Shown here: positions 56,560-64,000 of the stretch, piece after piece
Layout: each line of letters opens with the position of its first letter
How positions within the stretch are numbered: position 1 is the stretch's first letter
Assembly: GCA_013180625.2 (NCBI GenBank)
Contig: SNVD02014925.1
Coordinates: 30,343 to 94,342 of the forward strand
Length of the DNA stretch: 64,000 nt
Direction: 5' to 3'
Source of the DNA: Boswellia sacra
Lineage: Eukaryota; Streptophyta; Magnoliopsida; Sapindales; Burseraceae
Program-made: the position numbers and the translations under genes
The notes under the pieces: generated by a model
The model's database searches: none
Seen by the model: only the letters and a program-made list of their open reading frames with translations
What the model was told of the DNA's origin: nothing

Positions 56560-57240
56560 GCTAATGTGCCCACGTAAAGGCTAATGTGCATTCTTCTAAT
56601 GAATAAAACATACTCTTCTAGTGTAGACAAATGCATCTTTTTAATTCATAAAATGCACTCTTCTAGTGCAAATAATGCATCCTTCTAATGCATTACATGC
56701 ACCCTTATGATGGGTGACGTGCACTCTTCTAGTGCAGACAAATGCATTCTTCTAATGCATGAAATGTATCCTTACGATGCACGATGTGCACTTTTCTAGT
56801 GCGAATAAATGCATTCTCTTAATGCATGGAATCCATCTTTATGATGCTAAGACGAAACACTTTTCATTGCACCTCCTTCCTAGGGTTTGCTAGCACTTTT
56901 CAATATAGATAAATGCATTCTTCTAATGCATGGAATGCATCATTATGATGCTAAGATGAAACACTCTTTAATGCACCTATTTTCTAGGGTTTGCTAACAC
57001 TCTTCAGTACGCATATTCTAAAGGCTTCAAATATTCTTAAGTGCACCTGCTTTCCAGGTTTTTAAACACTCTTTGGTGCGTCTTTTCTTAGGGCTTATGC
57101 CTATTCTAAGGGCTTAAAACACTTTTAAGTGCACTTACTTCTTAGGGTTTTTAAATACTCTTTGGTGCACCTCTTCTTAAGGCTTGTGTCTATTATAAAG
57201 GCTTAAAATACTCTTAAGTGCACCTACTTCCTAGGGTTTC
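56560..57240. repeat. minisatellite region
   Basis: From 56560 to about 56960 there are repeats of about 60-65 bp built on TGCATTCTTCTAATGCAT and GCACTCTTCTAGTGCA (two short palindromes in alternation). From about 56960 to 57240 they pass into longer repeats with AGTGCACCTACTTCCTAGGG and ACTCTTTGGTGC. No coding potential. Confidence 0.75.
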
Positions 57241-57764
57241 TTTTAATGCATGCCCATTGGGAAAATGTCTATTATGCACTACCTCAAGGTCTTTAGACCT
57301 TTTTCATTCATGCCTTCGACTAAGTATTCTTCATTCTTTTTTGATCTCTTCAGATTTTGTATTCATTGGGTTTCATGCCCTTCTTTCGAGTATTCTTGCT
57401 TCTATTCTTGATTTCTTCAAGTCTACTGGGGAAAAATTCTTGATTCGCTATGCTTTAGCATTCTTTGTTCTTCATCTCTTTAGATTTTGCTATAGGACCC
57501 TTCATTAGAGGAGTTGATATCATGTTGTTAATTCTTGGACTCACTATGGATCTTTCTATCTTCCTTGCAAATTCCTGCAAAATATCAAACATCTCTTGAT
57601 GATTTTAAATCAGTTTAAAGTTTACCTCATTCAATTTATTCTTCAAGTCTCTTGAGGAATTCTTTCATGTGGCTCTGGTCAAAATATTCATTGACCCGAT
57701 GTCATTTGACTTTCTTTGTGAGTTGCTAAACCGTTTGCCCTTTCATCTATCTATTAACTATGGA
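57241..57764. other. no gene seen
   Basis: T/C-rich sequence, continuing into the same kind of sequence at 59514 after the solo LTR. Short open frames only. Confidence 0.5.
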
Positions 57765-57769
57765 TCTTC

Positions 57770-59508
57770 TGTTAGCCCTAAGGCTACATGATAATTTTGA
57801 TGATAACAATACACATTGATTAATTGAGATTTACTAACATGTTTATTTATGTGCAAGAGTAAGATCATTGAAATAATTTTAAAATCAAGAAGAGGCTTAT
57901 TAAAATGAAGTGTTGAAGCTAAGGAGAAGACTACATGTTAAAGGCACCAAAGTTTAAGAACAAGGATTGACTCAAGGAATGTGACACATGAGCAATGTTC
58001 AATCAATTGGTCATATATATCTCTACAAATATCCAAACGATGTGATTCTTGAGCCTTTGGAAAGCTTACTCAATTATAACATTTCATATGTTTTAATGAA
58101 ATTCAAATTTCAAGTGCAAGGTTGTCCAAATCATCATGCAAGTTGAAAGACAAATGGAAGTAGCTGACATGAGCACCGAATACTCCTTTGGACATATCTT
58201 GAGCTAGAAAAATCAAAATGACTTGATTCTTGCGGCATTGGAAAGATAACTTAATGAGGAACATTTCATATGTTTTGAAAAAATTCAAATTTCAAACAGA
58301 AGGCCGACATAATTGACATGCAATTCGGTGGACTGACACAAAGAAGAAAAATCAACTCACATGAGCACCGAATGGTGTTTTGGCCATATCTTAAGATAGA
58401 GATATCCAATTGCTTTTATTCTTAATGTTTTGGAAAGCTTATTCAAATATGAAGACCTTTTATGTTTTGAAGAAATTCAAATTTCAAATGGAAGGCTGAC
58501 AGAATTATCATTCAATCAGTGGACAGACACATGGAAGAAAAATCAAGTCACGTGAGCACCGAATGGTGTTTTGGCCATATCTTGAGCTACAGATATCCAA
58601 ATGACTTGGTTCTTGATGCGTTGGAAAGCTTATTCAAATGTGCAGATATTTTATGTTTTATAGATTTTCAAATTTCAAACGGAACATTGACAAAAATGGC
58701 AGACAAGATTACGGTTTTTATGGTGGGCAGAAAATTTGGAGATGGTGTCTTCACTTGATTAAGTTCATCTCATTTGCCTATAAAAGGAGCCATTCTCCCA
58801 TGCATTCAAAAAGTGCAAGAGAAGCATTTTATCAAGCAAAAAGCAAGAGAAATATCAAGTCTAGAGAGCTTTTATATTATTTATCTACTCTTTAAAGAGA
58901 GTTATACTTTTGTTGTAAAAATTATCTTTGTTCTTGTATTGTGGTGAGAGTGAGATATTATGTAAAGGATAATAGTTATCATTGAGAGAACTCTTGTTGT
59001 GGTGTTATCAAGAGTTGAAGGAAGTTGCCTTGGTGAGGTTATTCATCAAGAAGAACTCTTGGTGTGGTGTTATCAAGGGTTGAAGGAAGTTGCCTTGGTG
59101 AGGTTGTTCATCAAGAAGAACTCTTGGTGTGGTGTTATCAAGGGTTGAAGGAAAAAGTCTTGGTGAGGTTGTTCATCAAGCAAGTTGTAAAGATTTCTAC
59201 AACTTAGTGGAAAGCTTAGCTCGTGGAGCTAGGAGCCCGTGGACGTAGGCAAGGTTTGCCGAACCACGTAAATTGAGTTTGCACTCTCTCTATCCCTTTC
59301 CTCTTTACATTTACTTGCACTTGTGATTGTTCATCATTATTATTCTTTTGATTGCATCTTTGATAAATTCTAATTTCATCTTCTTCACCTTCATTCTCAA
59401 ATAAAGAGTTATATAATTTTGATCTTTCAAGAAAAGTTTTCTAAATCCGTTTTGATAAATAAAAACCCAATTCACCCCCCCTCTTGGGTTGCCATACCTG
59501 GGTCAACA
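57770..59508 (+). mobile_element. solo LTR of the SIRE-like copia family
   Basis: 1739 bp starting TGTTAGCCCTAAGG and ending CTGGGTCAACA, homologous over its whole length to the LTR at 4959-6768. A perfect TCTTC duplication (57765-57769 and 59509-59513) flanks it. A TATAAAA box lies at about 58779-58785, and the 65-bp array has about three units. No internal sequence remains. Confidence 0.95.
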
Positions 59509-59513
59509 TCTTC

Positions 59514-60910
59514 TTCTTTTTCAAATCCCTTCTTCAAGATGACCTTCTTCAAGACAAATTTCCTCCTTTAAAGTAAACATCAAACATGAACTTCCTTCTT
59601 CAATTTTTTTCTTCAAAATCCTTTCTTTGGGGTAGACTTTGAATTCTTTCTTCATGGGAAGCTTACTTCTTCAAAGAAGACACGTTCTTTGAGGAATATG
59701 CCTTCTTCAAAGGAGATTTCTTCTAGACCATATGAGATCTTTTGAGAAAGTTTAACATGTTTTAGGCGATTTACAATTCTTGCGAACTGAGTCTCTCCTC
59801 AACTATACTTGTACTCTTCACGTGATTGACTATTTCAAATCTTTCTCTTCAAATATGGCCCTCTTTGACTCTCTTTAGTTATGGTAGTCCTTATTTTTAT
59901 GGTGATCCTCTTCTATAATGTTGACCTACTTCAAGTATGTTGTACATTGTACTACTTAAAAGTTTGATCCATATGTTTAGCATATTGTACTGCTTCAAGC
60001 GATCATTAAATCTCATCGAGATGGAGCTGCCTTTACACGTCCTACTACTTGAGAGAAGTCTCATTGAGACTAAGCTAGCTAATCTAGGCAATCTGCAAAT
60101 CGTGTTGACTTGGGAGCCTGATCCAGGCAATTTACAAATTGTGCTAAACTGAAAAGCCTGATCTAGGCATCTTGTATATCATGCTGACTGAAGAGCCTGA
60201 TCTAGGTGGCTTGCACATCACGCTAAACTAAAAAGCCTAATCCAAGTTACTTGCACATCATGTTAAACTGAGAAGCATGATCCAGATAGCTTGCACATCG
60301 TGCTGAACATAAGGAGCCTGATCCAAGCAGCTTGTACATCGCATTGAATTGAAGAGCCTAATCCAGGTGACTTCCACATTGTGATGAACTAAAGAGCCTG
60401 ATCTAGGTGATTTGCACATCATACTGCTTCCACTGGGTCTCATCGAGACAGAGTTGCCTAATCCAGGCGACTTGCACGTCGTGCCACTCCAAGTTTTTCC
60501 TCATCGAGATTGACATGCACATCGTGCTACTTCTATTAGGTCTTATCGAGACTGAGCTGCCTAATCCAAGCGACTTGCATGTCATGTTGCTTCAAGTTAC
60601 TTCTCATCGAGACTGACTTGCACATCATGATGCTTCTATTAAGCCTCATTGAGACTGAACTGTCTGATCCAAGCGACTTGCACATTGTGCTACTTCATTT
60701 GGGTGTCATCGAGACTGATTTGCACATCGTGCTACTTCAATTAGATGTCATCGAGACTGACTTGCACATCGTGCTACTTCTATTGGGTCTCTTCAAGACT
60801 AAATTGTTGAATCCATGTAGCTTGCACATCGTGCTACTTTGATTGGGTCTTACCGAGACCGACTCACACATCATGCTACTTCTGTTAGGTCTCATCGAGA
60901 CTGAACTATG
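59514..60910. repeat. CTTC-rich and 42-bp minisatellite region
   Basis: 59514-59730 is built of CTTCTTCAAA-type repeats. From about 59980 to 60910 come many units with CATCGAGACTGA, CTTGCACATCGTGCTACTTC and GATCCAGG-type blocks. Near 60690-60790 the period is about 42 bp, elsewhere longer compound units. The period keeps frames open, so the open frames there are not genes. Confidence 0.75.
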
Positions 60911-61373
60911 CATCGTGCTGCTTCTATTCCTCTAGACATTAAGCCCATTCTTTTGCAGTTACCCCTAATATTTCATATCGTATTGTGATTCTATAAAATG
61001 TGGTCACTTCTAGACGTAAACTATTCTGGCTTTATACTTATTGCAAGAAAAAAGATTTATGCTTTATATATGCTAAATATGTATGTCTCTTGGGCTAGGC
61101 AATCATTGAGGTGTAGACCATCTCTAAGCTAGATTGTTCTTCTCATAGGACAAAACTGAGGATGACTTAACAATGGCAAGGAGTAGACTTTTGGTACTGT
61201 GAACTCCAATGAATCATCAAATGCATAAAACAACTATTCAATAGCGAGTTAGTTTGCCTACTTCAGGCATCATGTTTGCACACCTCATATTATTTCTTAC
61301 GCTTCATTCGAGATGATTAAGGCAATTCTATTTCCCACGATTTTCAATATGGTTAGGCAATTCCTTACCCCTC
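60911..61373. other. no gene seen
   Basis: Unclassified sequence between the minisatellites and the second Athila-like element. Confidence 0.5.
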
Positions 61374-62840
61374 TGATAGGTGTCTATTTATGTATTACTT
61401 TTATATCAATTCGTCCATGTTTCTTTGCTATATTCCTTGGTATTTTTATGTTTTTGTGTGGTTTTGATGTTTGTAGGAGTTTTGGAGCAACTTGCACAAA
61501 AATGGAGTAAAACCCTTCATTTTCACCTCTGCTAGTCAACCATCTTCTCGGATTTAATTGTATTGATATACAATGAACCCGATGCACATGTTATACCGTT
61601 GAAAGCTCTCGAAAGTCTATTTATCTAGGAGAATTTACGAGTTTTATAAATCCATTCATAGTACCCAAAAAGTTGTAATCAAACAGTGTGAGATGTATAG
61701 AAATTATGAATTCCACAAGCCACTGTAGCATGTATAGGATACGGGGTACTGTAGCAAGTCCACTGTAAGCAGAAGTATTTAAAACACATTATTAGGGTTT
61801 TTCTTATTCATACAATTGACAGAGAGGGAGAACGTGGTGGAAATGGAAAGGAAAAAGTAGTTTTTTGAGAAAATGGGGGAAGGCTTCGCTCTGGAATTCT
61901 TTTATCTCTTGGAGTTCTTGAAGGAGAAAGGAAGCTTGGAAAGAGGAAGAACTACAATCCAAAGAGAATTACATCAAATTTGCTAAGTTTTTTCCTTCCC
62001 TTTCATTTTCTGGAATGTCTCCATGTTGTATTATATTTACCACGTTCTTAAACATGTGTAACTGAATCTGATTGGTTGAGGGTGATTTCAAAGCCCCTGA
62101 TATGGTTTTTGTAAGTTGATTGTGTAAGGAATTGTTATCCAATTCTCTAATTGAAGTTGCTTGTATTCTCCCATTTTTAATGCTTATGATTGCTTGCTGA
62201 TTGTATTTGAGTGGCCAACTGAATATAATCTGGTTGTGATTTATTGCTATACTAGAAATCTTGATCCGTAATTGTCTTGAATTTCTAATCATTAGTAGCA
62301 AAATTGTGATCAGAGATTACAATTGGAGAATATAACCTAAGTTAAATAATCCGATCTTGTGTGTTTATTGCTTAGATCAACCTATCTTTCTTATCATAAT
62401 GCATCCATTGAATTAAACTCAGAGAGCTTGTTCTAGGTTGTTTAATGGATAGAGATTAAATAAAGAGCTTGTATTATTTAACAACAAAGTAAGGAAAGAT
62501 TGGGGTAATAGAGCTTGTTATTATCTACGGTTGATAACTTCAATGCTGTAATTAGATGACAAGTCTACAATTAATTCGCAAATCCATATCTTGTGGTAGA
62601 GAAGGATCCCTTAACCAGCTTTCTCCCATTGATTTTTCATTCAAATTTACTTTCTGTTTTGTTATTCTTTACTTGCATTCTTATTTCATTTAGTAAAGCA
62701 TTCAACAAAAATTCCCCCCTGTTTAGTTTATTGTTGCTGGAAATAACAATTCAATTAGAATCAATCCTCGTGGGAACGATATCTTACTTATCACTTTATT
62801 ACTTGTGCGACTAGTAGACTTGCTAGTTTCGAACGCATCA
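61374..62840 (+). repeat. 5' LTR of the second Athila-like element
   Basis: 1467 bp, TGATAGGTGTC...CGAACGCATCA, clearly homologous to but more diverged from the LTRs at 30803 and 38593. TATTTAAAA at about 61774 is the likely TATA box. Confidence 0.9.
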
Positions 62841-62846
62841 AGTTTT

Positions 62847-62864
62847 TGGCGCCGTTGCCGGGGA
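62847..62864 (+). other. primer binding site, Asp tRNA
   Basis: TGGCGCCGTTGCCGGGGA, identical to the site at 38569-38586, six bases after the LTR end. Confidence 0.92.
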
Positions 62865-63322
62865 TTGATTTTCTAATCGATTTGTTATTTTGTTTTTCAT
62901 TGTTGATTCATATTTTCTTTGTTTTTCTTTTCTGATTGTTTGTGTTTAGACAACGTGGCAGTAAACTTATATCAATTCAGTAGCGGATTTGAGCCACAAG
63001 TACCATGGAGAGTAAATGAGGTAAGCACTCCGAACATTGAACAACAACTTTCTGAGCTAACCTCTCTTGTGGAAACCATGGCTGTAGGAGATATGCAAAA
63101 ATCTTATGAATGTGGGATATATTCTACGATGGAGCATCCAATCGACATGTATCCAACTTTACAAGAAGAATCTATGGAACAAGCCAATGCCATGGGTGGA
63201 TTTCCAGGACAAACGAGGCAATGGTATGATCCTTTCTCTAGCACTTACAATGCTGGATGGGAAGATCAACATAATTTCAGTTACTGGAATCATCAACCAA
63301 TCACTCCAAATGTGATACCAAA

Positions 63323-63341
63323 AGATGTGTATAAGAGACAG
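63323..63341. other. Tn5/Nextera mosaic-end adapter, half junction (contaminant)
   Basis: AGATGTGTATAAGAGACAG, the exact 19-bp mosaic end. Against the homologous copy at about 38085-38130 it replaces about 21 bp of gag sequence. Not plant DNA. Confidence 0.95.
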
Positions 63342-63561
63342 ACCTAGAGTGCAGCAACCATTTCAAATGCAACCACCACCAATGCCACATCCAGCACCGC
63401 ACCCAGCTTCGCAAAACTCAGGTATGTCTCTCGAAGATATTGTTAATGCACTTGCCACTAACACAATGCAATTCTAGCAGGAAACTGGGGCAAGTATCAA
63501 AAACCTGGCAAATCAAATGGGACAATTGGCTACTAGCATGAGCAAATTCGAGGGCCAAGAC

Positions 63562-63599
63562 CTGTCTCTTATACACATCTAGATGTGTATAAGAGACAG
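63562..63599. other. Nextera mate-pair junction adapter (contaminant)
   Basis: Two 19-bp mosaic ends head to head, exactly as at 33315-33352. Against the homologous copy near 37840-37885 it replaces about 33 bp. Not plant DNA. Confidence 0.97.
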
Positions 63600-64000
63600 A
63601 TCCAGGAGAGACTGTTAGTGCGATAACTTCGCGAGGTGGAGAGCAATTAGATATCTTGCCAAGAAAATCACAAACTGATGAAGGAGATGACACCACTTCC
63701 ACCATGAACAAAACACTGACTTCTCAGGTAAATCCTATAACTCCCATTCCTTCATATGTTTCTCCTCCACTTTTTCCTAGTAGATTTGCAAATTCGAAGG
63801 AGGAACAAGAACAAGAATTCCTGGAAACTTCTCACAAAATCGAGGTAAATATACCACTTCTGGGTGCTATCGAGCAAGTACCTCATTATACAAAATGTCT
63901 CAAGGAGTTTAAATAGCACCAGACAAAAGAAGTTTAAAAGAAGATGAGAAATTAGTGTGGGGGAAGATGTTTCGCTGTATTGCAAAGGAATTCCTCCAAG

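Larger units (their letters stand above)
61374..64000 (+). mobile_element. second Athila-like element of the LOG-carrier family (5' part)
   Basis: Opposite orientation to the copy at 30803-40001. 5' LTR 61374-62840, Asp-tRNA primer site, then the same truncated gag layout and Gag tail to the window end. It has adapter contaminants at 63323-63341 and 63562-63599. Whether it carries ORF X or a LOG gene cannot be seen, since those would lie past 64000. Confidence 0.9.
62949..64000 (+). pseudogene. truncated Athila-type Gag and Gag tail, second copy
   Basis: The same protein as at 37844-38479, but the ATG is GTG here (in GACAACGTGGCAGTAAAC). It shares the ECGIYSTMEHPIDMYPTLQE block with both Tyr replacements and the GGFPGQTRQWYDPFSSTYNA block. 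At 63323-63341 an adapter replaces about 21 bp present in the other copy, and at 63562-63599 another replaces about 33 bp; both destroy the frame. From 63600 the Gag tail follows (NKTLTSQVNPITPIPSYVSP) and reaches a stop at 63914-63916. The DVYKRQ peptide read through the adapter is not biological. Confidence 0.8.

Noticed and set aside
60407..60842. Leu/Ile/Glu-repeat proteins (LHIVLL..IETEL)
   Set aside because: The minisatellite period keeps frames open. There is no start context, conservation or domain.
63418..63711. 97-codon frame containing VSYTHLDVYKRQ
   Set aside because: The peptide is the translation of the Nextera junction adapter; the frame is an artefact.
1..64000. CRISPR arrays, tRNA or rRNA genes
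   Set aside because: The direct repeats found are LTRs or minisatellites without spacer structure. The tRNA-like matches are only retroelement primer sites. The plant context also argues against CRISPR.

Overview
This is a plant nuclear window, most likely from a eudicot. It is AT-rich, lacks bacterial-type gene density, and is almost wholly built of nested plant transposable elements: Ty1-copia, Ty3-gypsy of the Athila and Tat/Ogre types, CACTA/En-Spm, a TRIM-like element and MULE/FAR1 remnants. I cannot name the species. I see no rRNA, tRNA or CRISPR.

Layout. (1) 1-6768: a defective SIRE/Maximus-like copia element whose gag holds a gypsy solo LTR (570-1981, TSD TCAAG). (2) 6769-41329: the carcass of one old Tat/Ogre-like gypsy element on the minus strand. 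It has been split by the copia element (in integrase), by a 13.8-kb CACTA element (7661-21492, TSD TGA, in RNase H), by a 285-bp copia integrase scrap (21882-22166), by a 2-kb TRIM-like element (23251-25216, TSD CGTTG) and, in its 5' LTR, by (3) 30803-40001: a young Athila-like LTR element (TSD TTTAC, LTRs about 99% identical by eye). (4) 41380-44400: a FAR1/MULE pseudogene split by a solo LTR. (5) 45704-48932: an internally deleted copia element (TSD AATGA). (6) 50398-56383: a CACTA-like element (TSD ATT) carrying pieces of at least two and probably three host genes. (7) 56560-60910: minisatellite-rich DNA holding a solo copia LTR (57770-59508, TSD TCTTC). (8) 61374-end: the 5' end of a second Athila-like copy of the family in (3).

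The most interesting object is the 9.2-kb element in (3). It has no reverse transcriptase, integrase or capsid region. On its own coding strand it carries an intact, intronless 216-aa LOG-type gene (cytokinin riboside 5'-monophosphate phosphoribohydrolase), preceded by a TATA box and by three tandem repeats that each hold a G-box and a TTGAC core. It also has an unrecognised, apparently spliced 234-aa ORF in the position where Athila elements keep their env-like gene. In effect it is a mobile cytokinin-activation cassette. Second is the CACTA-like element in (6), which carries a fully open three-exon DCL/DUF3223 gene next to a broken CCT-beta chaperonin fragment.

Data-quality warning: 38-bp Tn5/Nextera mate-pair junction adapters sit at 33315-33352 and 63562-63599, and a 19-bp half adapter at 63323-63341. 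These are library artefacts left in the assembly, so contiguity across them is unproven.
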